Shown one piece after another: positions 25,050 to 35,243 of a stretch of 64,000 nucleotides of DNA. The stretch spans positions 5,967,501 to 6,031,500 of the forward strand of contig NZ_CP126980.1 in the NCBI RefSeq assembly GCF_030252345.1, in the 5' to 3' direction. The position numbers and the translations under genes are program-made. The notes beneath the pieces were generated by a model, which worked only from the letters and a program-made list of their open reading frames with translations, was not told the DNA's origin and did no database searches. Source of the stretch: Actinoplanes oblitus. GTDB taxonomy: Bacteria > Actinomycetota > Actinomycetes > Mycobacteriales > Micromonosporaceae. Positions within the stretch are counted from its first letter, which is position 1. Each line of letters opens with the position of its first letter.

Positions 25050-26597
25050 ATGCCCGACCACGCCGAGCCCGCTGACCTGCGGGACGTCGCCCTGCTGCTG
25101 CGCACCGGGGACGATGTCGCTGTCGCCACCCGGGACCTGGCCGAGGGCCGCGTGCTGCGGCACGACGGCGGCGACCTCACCGTGGTGACGCCGGTGCCGC
25201 GCGGGCACAAGATCGCCCTGCGGGATCTGGCCGAGGGTGCGCGGGTGCACAAGTACGGGCAGGTCATCGGCCGGGCGACGACCTCGATCCGGGCCGGCGA
25301 GCAGGTGCACGCGCACAACCTGGGGATGGACGCCGTCGAGCGCGACTACGAGTTCGGGACCGGACGCGTGACGATCGCCCCGGCGACCGAGGAGCGGACC
25401 TTCGAGGGCTTCCCGAGGGCGAACGGCACCGTCGGCACCCGCAACTACGTCGGCATCGTGACCTCGGTGAACTGCTCCGCCGCCACGGCCCGGATGATCG
25501 CCGACCAGTTCCGTGGCCCGGTCATGGACGCCTGGCCGCACGTCGACGGCGTCGTGGCGCTGGCCCACGACTCCGGCTGCGGCCTGGTCCCGGCCAGCGA
25601 GGGCGGCCGGATCCTGCGGCGCACGCTGCGCGGCTACGCCACCCATCCGAACATCGGCGGCCTGATCGTTCTCGGCCTCGGCTGCGAGATGCTCGGCGTG
25701 CAGACGCTGCTCGCCGACCTCAACGCGCCGGCCGACACCCTGATCGAGCGGATGACGATCCAGGAGACCGGCGGTGTCCGGGCCACCGTCCGAGCGGGGA
25801 CCGACGTGGTCCGCGCCATGCTGGACCGGCTGAACGAGCGCCGCCGCCAGACCGTCCCGGCCTCGAAACTGGTGCTCGGGCTGAACTGCGGCGGCTCCGA
25901 CGGCTACTCCGGGATCACCGCGAACCCGGCCCTCGGCCACGCCTCCGACCTGCTCGTCGCCCAGGGCGCGACCACGGTGCTGGCCGAGACGCCCGAGGTC
26001 TTCGGCGCGGAGCACCTGCTCACCCGGCGTGCGGTCAACCGCGAGGTCGGGCAGCGGCTGCTCGACCGGATCGCCTGGTGGCACGCCTACGTGGAGGCCG
26101 GCGGCGGCACCCTCGACAACAACCCGTCACCGGGCAACAAGGCCGGCGGCCTCACCACGATCCTGGAGAAGTCCCTGGGCGCGGTCGCGAAGGGCGGCTC
26201 CGCGCCGCTGACAGCCGTCTACGAGTACGCCGAACCCGTCACCGAACCGGGCTTCACCTTCATGGACACTCCCGGCTACGACCCGGTCTCGGTCACCGGC
26301 CTGGTCGCCGGCGGGGCCACCGTCGTCTGCTTCACCACCGGCCGCGGTTCGGTCCTCGGCGGCAAGCCCGCCCCGGTCATCAAGATCGCCACGAACTCGG
26401 AGGTCTTCGAGCGGATGCGCGACGACATGGACCTGGACACCGGCGGCATCGTCACCGGCGCCACCACCATCGAGGCGGCCGGCGCGGAGATCTTCGAGAC
26501 CATCCTGGCGGTCGCCTCCGGCAGACTCACCGCCAGCGAGGACCTGGATCTGGGCCGCGACGAGTTTGTGCCGTGGCAACTGGGCGCCGTGACGTAG
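25050..26597 (+). CDS. uxaA: UxaA-family altronate/galactarate dehydratase
   Basis: A 515-residue protein of full family length. ATG 25050 is chosen because AGGAAGG lies seven bases upstream; another ATG at 25029 lacks such a site. The N-terminal SAF domain (GDDVAVATRDLAEG, PVPRGHKIALRDL) leads to the catalytic part with FPRANGTVGTRNYVGI, SVNCSAATA, HDSGCGL and LGLNCGGSDGYSGITANPA, all family hallmarks, including conserved cysteines for iron. The enzyme dehydrates D-altronate or a related hexonate/hexarate to a 2-keto-3-deoxy acid. No other uronate genes adjoin, so the exact sugar acid is unsettled. A LacI-type operator precedes it. Confidence 0.9.
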   Translation: MPDHAEPADLRDVALLLRTGDDVAVATRDLAEGRVLRHDGGDLTVVTPVPRGHKIALRDLAEGARVHKYGQVIGRATTSIRAGEQVHAHNLGMDAVERDYEFGTGRVTIAPATEERTFEGFPRANGTVGTRNYVGIVTSVNCSAATARMIADQFRGPVMDAWPHVDGVVALAHDSGCGLVPASEGGRILRRTLRGYATHPNIGGLIVLGLGCEMLGVQTLLADLNAPADTLIERMTIQETGGVRATVRAGTDVVRAMLDRLNERRRQTVPASKLVLGLNCGGSDGYSGITANPALGHASDLLVAQGATTVLAETPEVFGAEHLLTRRAVNREVGQRLLDRIAWWHAYVEAGGGTLDNNPSPGNKAGGLTTILEKSLGAVAKGGSAPLTAVYEYAEPVTEPGFTFMDTPGYDPVSVTGLVAGGATVVCFTTGRGSVLGGKPAPVIKIATNSEVFERMRDDMDLDTGGIVTGATTIEAAGAEIFETILAVASGRLTASEDLDLGRDEFVPWQLGAVT

Positions 26598-26599
26598 GG

Positions 26600-28015
26600 T
26601 CAGGCCGGCTTCCGGTACACCTGCGTCTGGATCTCCACGCTCAACTCGCAGTCCGGGCGGAAGAACCGGTTCCGCACGTCCACGAACTCGTCGGCGATCT
26701 CCTTCCGCGCGCCGAGGAAGGACAGCAGCCCCCATCCCTGCTGCCACCCGATCCGGATCTCGTCCGGATGGAACTCCGGTTCCGGCCCACCGGTGTTCCG
26801 GACCGTCGTGGCGAACCGGCACAGCTGCTCGAATCCGAGCTGCTCGGCACGCCCGGGCAGGTCGGACATGATCGTCCGGTCGCCCTCGTAGCAGCTGTCG
26901 TGCGTGCGGATCAGCCGGAGGACCTCCACCGGGCCGCGGAAGGTCTCGTCGTTCACGTCGACCACGTACAGGATCCCGCCGGGCCGCAGCACCCGGTACA
27001 TCTCGAGCAAGGCGGCGTCGGGGTTCCGCAGGTGGATGAACACGAAGTTCACCGTGATCACATCGTGCGAGGACGATTCCTCGCCCGTCGCGTACGCGCC
27101 GGCCTGGCCGAGGTCCAGCGCCGGGTGGGACGCCCTGGCCTGGCACAGCAGCTCCGCCGACGGCTCGATGCCCCGGACGGCGTAGCCGGCGAACCGCGGA
27201 AGGCCGCGCAGCGACGCGAGGTACCCACCGGCTCCCGAACCGACGTCCAGCAGGCTGGCCGGGGCGGCCGGGAACGGCGCTGCCGCGATCCTGGGTAGCT
27301 GCTCCGCCAGTACCAGGCGCCCCTGCTCCGCGAGCCGGGGAATCTCCTCGGCCAGCGACAGCGGCTGCGTGTAGATGTTCTCCGCGACCAGCGCCTCGGT
27401 CGCGACCAGGTCCAGGCGTCCGTGATCGGCGAGGAACCGCACCAGCGACGGCGCGGTCAGTCCCTGCTCGGCGGCACCCTTGTCGATGCGCCGGTGCTCG
27501 AGGTGGAAGGCCCGCAGGTCTTCGGCGCCCTCGACCTTCATGACGAGCATCCGCTCACCGAGCAGCTCCACCTCGCCGTGCCGCCGGAAGCTGAAGCCCC
27601 GATACACCCGCTCCAGGACCCGGTGCCTGCCCCGCAGCAGCAGGATGATCCGCGCCGGGCGCAGCACCTCATGGAACTGCCGAGACATCGCGCTGACCAG
27701 CCACGCGGTGATGCCGCGCCCCCGGAACCCGGGCAGTTCGACGCGTTTGGCCCCCTGGACGGTCACCCCACCCACCCGGGCGAGGCCCATGGCGGACAGC
27801 TCGGGCGCGTCATCCGGGTACAGGTAGGCCGACACGACGGCGATCAGGCGTCCGCCAGAGAGGACGCCGAGGTGCAGCCCGTCCCGGTCGCGCGGATCGT
27901 GCACCATGTCCGGGCCGAAGCCCTGCTCGGTGACGAACACCCGGCGGCGGATCTCCTGGATGTCCTCCCCGTACTCCGCCCAGGACAGCCACGTGACCCG
28001 CAACTCCACGTCCAT
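26600..28015 (-). CDS. Fused GNAT N-acyltransferase and SAM methyltransferase
   Basis: A 471-residue two-domain protein. The ATG follows GGAGGG by six bases. Residues 1-165 look like an N-acyltransferase (RRRVFVTEQGFGPDMVHDPRD, GLHLGVLSGGRLIAVVSAYL, RVELPGFRGRGITAWLVSAM). Residues about 215-440 are a class I methyltransferase with SAM motif LLDVGSGAGGYLASL, the acidic RGIEPSAELL strand and VLRPGGILYVVDVNDE. The order resembles autoinducer-synthase-like acyltransferases joined to a small-molecule methyltransferase. It ends two bases from the uxaA-like stop. Substrate unknown; a combined acylation/methylation of a metabolite is inference. Confidence 0.82.
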   Translation of the reverse strand: MDVELRVTWLSWAEYGEDIQEIRRRVFVTEQGFGPDMVHDPRDRDGLHLGVLSGGRLIAVVSAYLYPDDAPELSAMGLARVGGVTVQGAKRVELPGFRGRGITAWLVSAMSRQFHEVLRPARIILLLRGRHRVLERVYRGFSFRRHGEVELLGERMLVMKVEGAEDLRAFHLEHRRIDKGAAEQGLTAPSLVRFLADHGRLDLVATEALVAENIYTQPLSLAEEIPRLAEQGRLVLAEQLPRIAAAPFPAAPASLLDVGSGAGGYLASLRGLPRFAGYAVRGIEPSAELLCQARASHPALDLGQAGAYATGEESSSHDVITVNFVFIHLRNPDAALLEMYRVLRPGGILYVVDVNDETFRGPVEVLRLIRTHDSCYEGDRTIMSDLPGRAEQLGFEQLCRFATTVRNTGGPEPEFHPDEIRIGWQQGWGLLSFLGARKEIADEFVDVRNRFFRPDCELSVEIQTQVYRKPA

Positions 28016-28130
28016 GTCGTCCCTCCGGTCGGGTCGGCCACCGGCCGGCACAGGGCAGGATCCCGGGTCGGCCGGGGAAGGCTACCAGCGCGAGTTCACG
28101 CCGCCCGGTGTCGCTCTTTAGGATCGCCGG

Positions 28131-29573
28131 ATGATCACGGCGGTTCCCGACATCGTCCGGCGCCGGTTGTCGGCCCTGGACACCCGGCTCGATCCGTACT
28201 CGTGGCTGGTCACCGGCGTGATCGTCACGGTTGCCGCGATCCTGCGACTGAGCGGTGTGACGTACCCCAAGAAGTTGATCTTTGATGAGATCTACTACCC
28301 GACCGACGCCTGGGACATGCTGCGGCACGGCGTCGAGTGGGACGAGAAGACCGACGGCCCGGGCTACGTCGTGCACCCGCCGCTGGGCAAGTGGCTGATC
28401 GCGCTCGGCGAGAAGGCCTTCGGCAACACCGAGCTGGGCTGGCGGTTCCCGGCCGCGGTCGCCGGCACCCTGATGATCCTGATCCTGATCCGGGTCGCCT
28501 ACCGGCTGTTCCACTCGACGGTGCTGGCCGGGCTGGCCGGCCTGCTGATGACGCTCGACGGATTCCAGCTGGTGCTGTCCCGCACGTCGCTGCTGGACAT
28601 CTTCCTCGGCCTGTTCGTGCTGGCCACGTTCGCGGCGATGGTGCTGGACCGGGACCATTACCGGCGAAGTCTGCTGCGCGGGCGGGAGACCGGGACGAAG
28701 CGGCCGATCGTAACGTGGTGGCTGCTGGTCGCCGGGGTGCTCTACGGCCTGGCCTGCGGGGTGAAGTGGAGCGCCCTGTTCTTCCTGCCGGTCTTCGCGG
28801 TGCTGATCGTCGTGTGGCGGGTGCGGGCCCGTCACTCGGCCGGCGCGCCGTTCACCCTCCTCGCCGACCTCGGCTGGGGTCTGACCAGCTTCGCCCTGGC
28901 CGGCATCTGCTATCTGGCCACCTGGACCGGCTGGCTGGTCACCGACACCGGCTTCTACCGGCACTGGCGGGCCGACAACGGGATGAGCGAACCGCCGGTC
29001 CTGGGCGCGCTGCTGAACCTGTGGCACTACCACTCGGCGGCGTACACCTTCCACAGTGGCCTGACCAAGCCGCACCGCTACCAGTCCTGGCCGTGGCAGT
29101 GGCTGCTGCTCGGGCGTCCGGTGCCGTTCGATTTCGCCACCCCGAGCGGCTGCGGCGCCCCCAAGTGCGCCCAGGAGATCGTGCTGCTCGGCACGCCGAT
29201 CCTCTGGTGGTCGTTCCTGCCGGCCCTGGTGGCCCTGGTCTGGCTCGGCGTCGCCCGCCGAGACTGGCGCGCCTACGCGATCGTCGCGAGTGCGATGGCG
29301 GGCCTGCTCCCCTGGTTCTACTACGCGGTCGAGGACGGGCGGACGATGTTCTCGTTCTACGTGCTGCCCGCGCTGCCGTTCCTGATCCTCGCCGTCGTCT
29401 ACGTCCTCGGCGCGATCATCGCCGAGTTCCGGGCCACCGGGGTCGTGGTCACCGCGGTCTATGTGGTCGCTGTCGCGCTCTGCTTCGCCTACTTCTATCC
29501 GATCTTCGTGGACTGGGTGATCCCCTACGACAGCTGGTGGGCACGGATGTGGCTCGGCACCCGCTGGGTCTGA
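28131..29573 (+). CDS. pmt: Polyprenyl-phosphate-mannose--protein O-mannosyltransferase
   Basis: A 480-residue membrane enzyme of the GT39/PMT family with about ten hydrophobic helices. The first extracytoplasmic loop has the conserved acidic pair in LIFDEIYYPTDAWDML, followed by YVVHPPLGKWLIALGE and LGWRFPAAVAGTL, typical of actinobacterial Pmt. The C-terminal helices include WFYYAVEDGRTMFSFYVLPA. It transfers mannose from polyprenyl-phosphate-mannose to Ser/Thr of secreted proteins during export. It is divergent from the GNAT-methyltransferase gene by 115 bp and transcribed alone. Confidence 0.93.
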   Translation: MITAVPDIVRRRLSALDTRLDPYSWLVTGVIVTVAAILRLSGVTYPKKLIFDEIYYPTDAWDMLRHGVEWDEKTDGPGYVVHPPLGKWLIALGEKAFGNTELGWRFPAAVAGTLMILILIRVAYRLFHSTVLAGLAGLLMTLDGFQLVLSRTSLLDIFLGLFVLATFAAMVLDRDHYRRSLLRGRETGTKRPIVTWWLLVAGVLYGLACGVKWSALFFLPVFAVLIVVWRVRARHSAGAPFTLLADLGWGLTSFALAGICYLATWTGWLVTDTGFYRHWRADNGMSEPPVLGALLNLWHYHSAAYTFHSGLTKPHRYQSWPWQWLLLGRPVPFDFATPSGCGAPKCAQEIVLLGTPILWWSFLPALVALVWLGVARRDWRAYAIVASAMAGLLPWFYYAVEDGRTMFSFYVLPALPFLILAVVYVLGAIIAEFRATGVVVTAVYVVAVALCFAYFYPIFVDWVIPYDSWWARMWLGTRWV

Positions 29574-29713
29574 GAAAACCGCTTTACGGTACGGCGCGAG
29601 CACGCTCGTGGTCCGGGCCGCAGCCGCGGCCCGCGGTTGCCGCCGGTCACCACCCGAAGCACGAGCGGCCCGCGTCGTCACCCGTCCTCAACCACCCACG
29701 ACCACGACTTCTC

Positions 29714-29965
29714 GGCTGGCACTCACGGTGGTCTCACCGCCCCGCACACCACCACCACAACCAGCCACCACCTCGCGGCTGGCACTCACGGTGGCCTCAA
29801 CGGACCGCACACCACCACCACGACCAGCCACGACCTCGCGGCTGGCGCTCACGGTGGTCTCAACGGACCGGAGACCACCACGACGACCAGCCACGACCTC
29901 GCGGCTGGCGCTCACGGTGGTCTCAGCGGACCGGAGACCACCATCACGACCAGCCGTGACTGGTC
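29714..29965. repeat. 63-bp tandem repeat, four copies (locus 2)
   Basis: Units start at 29714, 29777, 29840 and 29903, each beginning GGCTGGCRCTCACGGTGG; the last decays at its end. They are 85-95% alike by eye and related to the units at 23681-23870 (shared GGCTGG, CTCACGGT, CTCAA and ACCGGAGAC-like blocks at the same spacing). Long open frames cross the array in several frames on both strands because the period is 63, but their products are low-complexity and unlike proteins. The gap 29574-30206 otherwise holds only GC-rich sequence in which I see no gene. Confidence 0.85.
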
Positions 29966-30206
29966 TTGGCGGGTCGGGGGCTGCGTGAACCCGCGCAGGC
30001 AACGAACCGCCCTGCTCTGTGGGGGCGCCGGGCGGGTTCGGGCCGGACCGCCGCCGCACGGTTCTGGGAGGGGGCGGGGAGGGGTGGAGGAGGTGCGGCT
30101 TCGCGGCCCGGAGTGGCTTCGGCGGTGAGCCGCATCGGGGCCTTGGGACGGGACCTCCTCGCGCGGGCGGGGGCGAGGCGGTGCGGAAAGCGTACGAAAA
30201 AGGGGT

Positions 30207-31415
<1,209 letters not shown>

Positions 31416-31448
31416 TCGCACGGGCGAGATGCTAGCGGTTATCGCTGA

Positions 31449-32408
31449 TCAAGAGGGGGGCACGTCCGACGAAGCGCGCACCACGAGGCTGGTCGGCAGG
31501 ATCATCTGGTCGCCGGGGGCGCCGGTGCGGCCGAGCAGCAGGTCGAGCCCGACCGATCCGGATCGGTGCTTGGGCACCGCCACGCTGGTCAGTGGCGGAT
31601 GGCTCATCGCGGCCAGGCTCACGTCGTCGAACCCGACCACGCTGATCCGCTCCGGCACCGCAACCCCGCGCGCCGCCAGCCGGTGCAGCAGGCCGAGCGC
31701 GACCAGGTCGTTGTAGGCCAGCACGGCGGTGGCCGGGGTGGCCAGCACCGGGTCCCCGGCGCCCAGGCCGCCCTCGAAGGTGGGCGCGACCGCGTCGAGC
31801 AGCAGCACCTCGGGCACCCCGGACAGGACGGCGAGCCGCTGGCGGGCGGCCCACGAGTCCTCCGGACCGCCGACGTACGCGATCCGCCGATGACCCAGAG
31901 CGATCAAATGCCGGACCGCTTGCCGGATCCCGTCGGAGATGTCGGCCACCACCGAGGACAGGCCGGGCACCCGGCGGTGCAGCAGCACCGTCGTCGCCGG
32001 GTCGGCCGCCTTCAGCAGGTCGGCGTCGGGCGACCGGGGCGAGCAGAGAAGCACCCCGTCGGTGTTGCGCCCGAGCGACGCGAGCGCCTCCCGCTCGGCG
32101 ACCGGGTCCTCGTCGGTGTCCGCGATGAACACCCCGTAGTCGACGGCCCGGGCCCGGGCCGTCACGCCCTTCGCCACCTCGGCGAAGAACGGATTGCGCA
32201 GGTCGGGGACGATCAACCCCAGGTTTCCGGTACGCCCGGTGATCAGTCCCCGGGCGGCCCGGTTCGGCTGGTATCCGAGTCGCGCCGCGATCGCCTGCAC
32301 CGCCTCGCGGGTGCTCGCGCTGACCGTGCCGCCGGTCAGCGCCCGGGACACTGTCGACACGGAGACGCCCGCCTCCCGCGCGACGTCCTGCACGGTGGTA
32401 CGCCCCAC
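31449..32408 (-). CDS. LacI-family transcriptional regulator
   Basis: A 319-residue protein. GTG at VGRTTVQDVAREAGVSVSTV is chosen because AAGGGG lies five bases upstream and LacI proteins begin a few residues before this helix-turn-helix. The DNA-binding domain continues with VSRALTGG and LGYQPNRAARGL (hinge), then a periplasmic-binding-like domain (NLGLIVPDLRNPFFAEVAKG, VVGFDDVSLAAMSHPPLTSV). Ligand unknown. It is divergent from the response regulator. Its target could be the operator at 25006-25019, though it is not adjacent. Confidence 0.9.
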   Translation of the reverse strand: MGRTTVQDVAREAGVSVSTVSRALTGGTVSASTREAVQAIAARLGYQPNRAARGLITGRTGNLGLIVPDLRNPFFAEVAKGVTARARAVDYGVFIADTDEDPVAEREALASLGRNTDGVLLCSPRSPDADLLKAADPATTVLLHRRVPGLSSVVADISDGIRQAVRHLIALGHRRIAYVGGPEDSWAARQRLAVLSGVPEVLLLDAVAPTFEGGLGAGDPVLATPATAVLAYNDLVALGLLHRLAARGVAVPERISVVGFDDVSLAAMSHPPLTSVAVPKHRSGSVGLDLLLGRTGAPGDQMILPTSLVVRASSDVPPS

Positions 32409-32472
32409 GTCAACCCCTTGTCCCCGGCTGGCGAGCAGCATAACGAGAACGGCATCCCCTAGTATTTGCCGC

Positions 32473-32901
32473 ATGGCAAACAAGGCGCTGGATGTGCTGA
32501 TCGTCGACGACGACGACGCCGACACCCTGATGATCGAGGAGGCGCTGCTCACCGCCGAGCCACCACCCGCCGTGCATCGCGTGGCCGACGGCAGCGAGGC
32601 GATGGACTACCTGTTCCAGCGCGGGCAGTACGCGGACGCCGCGCGCCCCGACCTGATCCTGCTGGACCTCAACATGCCCCGGATGAACGGGCACGAGGTG
32701 CTGGCGCAGGTGAAGAGCGACGACACGCTGAAGAGCATCCCGGTCGTGGTGCTGACCACGTCCACGGCGCTGCCGGACATCACCGCGAGCTACACCCGGC
32801 ACGCCAACGCCTTCGTCACGAAGCCGATGGATCTCGACGGGTTCGAGGACGCGGTCGGCAAGATCCGGCGCTTCTACAGCGAGGTCGCCATCCTTCCGTA
32901 A
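32473..32901 (+). CDS. Single-domain response regulator (Rcp1-like)
   Basis: A 142-residue receiver domain without output. Acidic cluster IVDDDDAD near the N-terminus, phospho-acceptor Asp in LILLDLNMP, Thr in VVLTTS and Lys in FVTKP are all present. The loops with AVHRVADGSEAMDYLFQRG and HANAFVTKPMDLDGFEDAV are typical of the Rcp1/phytochrome-associated class. It probably relays a phosphate or acts by protein contact. No histidine kinase adjoins. Confidence 0.9.
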   Translation: MANKALDVLIVDDDDADTLMIEEALLTAEPPPAVHRVADGSEAMDYLFQRGQYADAARPDLILLDLNMPRMNGHEVLAQVKSDDTLKSIPVVVLTTSTALPDITASYTRHANAFVTKPMDLDGFEDAVGKIRRFYSEVAILP

Positions 32902-33012
32902 AGCAGTGAATCAGGTCACGCACGGTAAAGGTTAGGTCCCCCTTACGAGCCCACTAGCTGCGGAAACGCTCTTCGCGCAGGGCGGCTGCGCGAACGGTCG
33001 GTCAGACGAAAC

Positions 33013-33043
33013 TTGATCTGAACCTAGGTTGAAGTTTTAGAGT
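33013..33043 (+). promoter_or_regulatory. MerR-type promoter with palindrome in a 19-bp spacer, before fprA
   Basis: A -35-like TTGATC (33013-33018) and a -10-like TAGAGT (33038-33043) are separated by 19 bp, longer than the usual 17. The spacer contains the palindrome AACCTAGGTT (33021-33030). An over-long spacer holding the operator is the hallmark of promoters controlled by MerR/SoxR-family activators. The start codon of the FprA-type reductase is 71 bp downstream. No MerR gene is in the window. Confidence 0.55.
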
Positions 33044-33114
33044 TCCCTTTCGCCCGGCGGCCGATCTTGGCAGGGCGGCTGTTGCACGCGACGAGTGAGT
33101 GAGGGAACGCGACC

Positions 33115-34461
33115 ATGGACCGCCCCCTGAGGGTTGCTGTCATCGGAGCCGGCCCGGCCGGCATCTATGCCGCCGACCACCTCATCAAAGCCCACCCGGA
33201 CGTCACCGTCGACATCCTCGACAAGCTGCCCACGCCGTACGGCCTGATCCGCTACGGCGTGGCACCGGACCACCCGCGGATCAAAGAGATCATCACCGCG
33301 CTGTTCAAGGTCCTGGACAACCCGCGGATCCGGTTCATCGGCAACGTGGCGTACGGGGTCGACGTCAAGCCGGAGGAGCTGAGCCGCTTCTACGACGCGA
33401 CGATCATCGCGACCGGCGCCGAGAAGGACCGGGCCCTGGACATCCCGGGCATCGACCTGCAGGGCAGCTTCGGCGCCGCCGACTTCGCCTCCTGGTACAA
33501 CGGCCACCCGGACGTGTCCCGCGAGTGGCCGCTGGAGGCCAAGGAGGTCGCCGTCATCGGCGCCGGCAACGTCGCCATCGACGTGGCCCGGATCCTCGCC
33601 AAGACCGCCGACGAGCTGCTGGTCACCGAGATCCCGGACAACGTCTACCAGGCGCTCAAGCAGAGCCCGGTCACCGACGTGCACCTGTTCTCCCGGCGTG
33701 GCCCGGCGCAGGTCAAGTTCACTCCGCAGGAGCTGCGCGAACTCGACCACTCGCCGAACGTCGAGGTGATCATCCACCCGGAGGGCATCGAGTTCGACGA
33801 GGGCAGCCTCGAGGCGATGCGCAAGACCCGGCACGTCAAGATGTGCGTGGACATCCTGCAGAACTGGGCGGTCCGCGACCCGCGGGACCGGCCGCGCCGC
33901 CTGCACCTGTACTTCCTGCAGGCGCCGGTCGAGGTGCTCGGCGAGGACGGCAAGGTGGTCGGCCTGCGTACCGAGACCCAGGAGCTGACCGGTGACGGCT
34001 GGGTCCGGGGCACCGGCGAGTTCACCGACTGGCCGGTGCAGGCGGTATACCGCGCGGTCGGCTACCTGAGCAGCGCGCTGCCGGACCTGCCGTTCGACAC
34101 CAGTACCGGCACCATCCCGCACGCCGCCGGCCGGGTCCTCGACCTGGACGGCGAGCCGATCCCCGGCATGTACGTGGCCGGCTGGATCAAGCGGGGCCCG
34201 GTCGGCCTGATCGGCCACACCAAGGGCTGCTCCGGCGAGACGGTGACCAGCCTGCTGGAGGACCTGGACAAGCTGGAGCAGGCGCCGCGGCACGACCCGG
34301 CCGAGGTGATCACCTACCTCGAGCAGCGCGGCCTGCCGTACACCACCTGGCACGGCTGGCAGAAGCTGGACGCGCACGAGATCGCGCTCGGCGAGGAGCA
34401 GGGCCGCAAGCGGGTCAAGGTCGTCGCCCGCGAGGAGATGACCAGCATCTGCAACGACTGA
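33115..34461 (+). CDS. fprA: FprA-type ferredoxin--NADP+ reductase (adrenodoxin reductase-like)
   Basis: A 448-residue flavoprotein. FAD-binding VAVIGAGPAGIYAADHL opens the protein. PTPYGLIRYGVAPDHPRIKE is the adrenodoxin-reductase signature, and VIGAGNVAIDVARIL is the NADP(H) domain motif with HLFSRRGPAQVKFT downstream. It moves electrons between NADPH and small ferredoxins for P450s or iron-sulphur metabolism, in the cytoplasm. Length and motifs are complete. The MerR-type promoter upstream would fit redox control. A rho-independent hairpin (34475-34499) follows. Confidence 0.94.
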   Translation: MDRPLRVAVIGAGPAGIYAADHLIKAHPDVTVDILDKLPTPYGLIRYGVAPDHPRIKEIITALFKVLDNPRIRFIGNVAYGVDVKPEELSRFYDATIIATGAEKDRALDIPGIDLQGSFGAADFASWYNGHPDVSREWPLEAKEVAVIGAGNVAIDVARILAKTADELLVTEIPDNVYQALKQSPVTDVHLFSRRGPAQVKFTPQELRELDHSPNVEVIIHPEGIEFDEGSLEAMRKTRHVKMCVDILQNWAVRDPRDRPRRLHLYFLQAPVEVLGEDGKVVGLRTETQELTGDGWVRGTGEFTDWPVQAVYRAVGYLSSALPDLPFDTSTGTIPHAAGRVLDLDGEPIPGMYVAGWIKRGPVGLIGHTKGCSGETVTSLLEDLDKLEQAPRHDPAEVITYLEQRGLPYTTWHGWQKLDAHEIALGEEQGRKRVKVVAREEMTSICND

Positions 34462-34474
34462 TCGTCGTTGGTGA

Positions 34475-34499
34475 GAAGGGGGCCCCGTGGGCCCCCTTC
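34475..34499. terminator. Bidirectional intrinsic terminator between fprA and the GH25 gene
   Basis: GAAGGGGGC (34475-34483) pairs perfectly with GCCCCCTTC (34491-34499) around a 7-base loop. It lies between two converging genes, 13 bp after the fprA stop and one base before the end of the GH25 gene, so it can serve both. No strong T run follows on either side. Confidence 0.75.
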
Positions 34500-34500
34500 C

Positions 34501-35232
34501 TCAGCTCTCGATCTCGATGATCTGGCCGCAGACCTTCTCCCGGAAGTCGGCCAGGGTCGGGAACAGCACCACGCTGATGTCGACGGCGCCGAAGCCGTCG
34601 AACCGCGTCGGGTAGTCGGCGAGGAAGCCGGTGCCGTCCCCGCAGTACTGCCACATCGCCACCGAGTCGAGGTCCCAGCCGGCCCGCTCGTAGATGCTGC
34701 GGGGCAGCTGGGCCGTGTAGCGCGGCACCCACAGCCAGTCGCAGCCCATCCGGTCGCTGATGCCCTTGTCGCGCATCGCCCCGTTGCCGTACAGCATGGT
34801 CTGCTGGTTGGCCCGCTCCTGGATCCGCTGGGCGAACGCCGTGGTGCACTCGATGATCTGGTCGGCGGTCGCGGCCTGGTTGCTGTTGCTCTCGCCGCCC
34901 AGCTCGACGTCGACGATCGGGATGATGTCGCCCACGTCGAACCCGCCGGCGTCCTCGACGGCCCGCAGGTAGAAGTCCGCCTGCGCCGCGCCGTCCTGAT
35001 CGAATTTCAGGAAGTGGTAGGCGCCGCGCAGCCACGTGTCGCCGTAGCGGTCCGGGACGAGGTCGTGCACCGCCCGCCAGTTGTCGCCGAACCACGACGT
35101 GCTGAACGTGGTCCCCTCGGTGGCCTTGAGGATCGCGCCCACCACGTTCGGCGCGTCGACAAGCGCTTCCCAGTTGGGTTTCCCGCCGAGGTCACCGGAG
35201 TAGACGTCGACGAGCAGGTTGCGTTCCGACAT
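34501..35232 (-). CDS. GH25-family muramidase-like protein
   Basis: A 243-residue protein covering one GH25 (lysozyme) barrel: LLVDVYSGDLGGKPNWEAL, GAILKATEGTTFSTSWF, WLRGAYHFLK and the DxE catalytic motif in IPIVDVELGG. It would cleave beta-1,4 bonds in peptidoglycan. No signal peptide or cell-wall-binding module is visible, so export would need another route or the protein may act on lysis. Its start codon lies 11 bp from a foldback element that fills the gap to the upstream gene, so its promoter must lie inside the element or further upstream. Confidence 0.82.
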   Translation of the reverse strand: MSERNLLVDVYSGDLGGKPNWEALVDAPNVVGAILKATEGTTFSTSWFGDNWRAVHDLVPDRYGDTWLRGAYHFLKFDQDGAAQADFYLRAVEDAGGFDVGDIIPIVDVELGGESNSNQAATADQIIECTTAFAQRIQERANQQTMLYGNGAMRDKGISDRMGCDWLWVPRYTAQLPRSIYERAGWDLDSVAMWQYCGDGTGFLADYPTRFDGFGAVDISVVLFPTLADFREKVCGQIIEIES

Positions 35233-35243
35233 GGCATCGAGGC

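Noticed and set aside
27810..29681. Long minus-strand frame opposite the protein mannosyltransferase
   Set aside because: A shadow of a clear gene in GC-rich DNA; composition is Asp/Gln/Arg/Gly-rich and no domain is seen.
29608..30135. Open reading frames on both strands through the 63-bp repeat
   Set aside because: Open only because the period is a multiple of three; products are low-complexity, with no ribosome-binding site.
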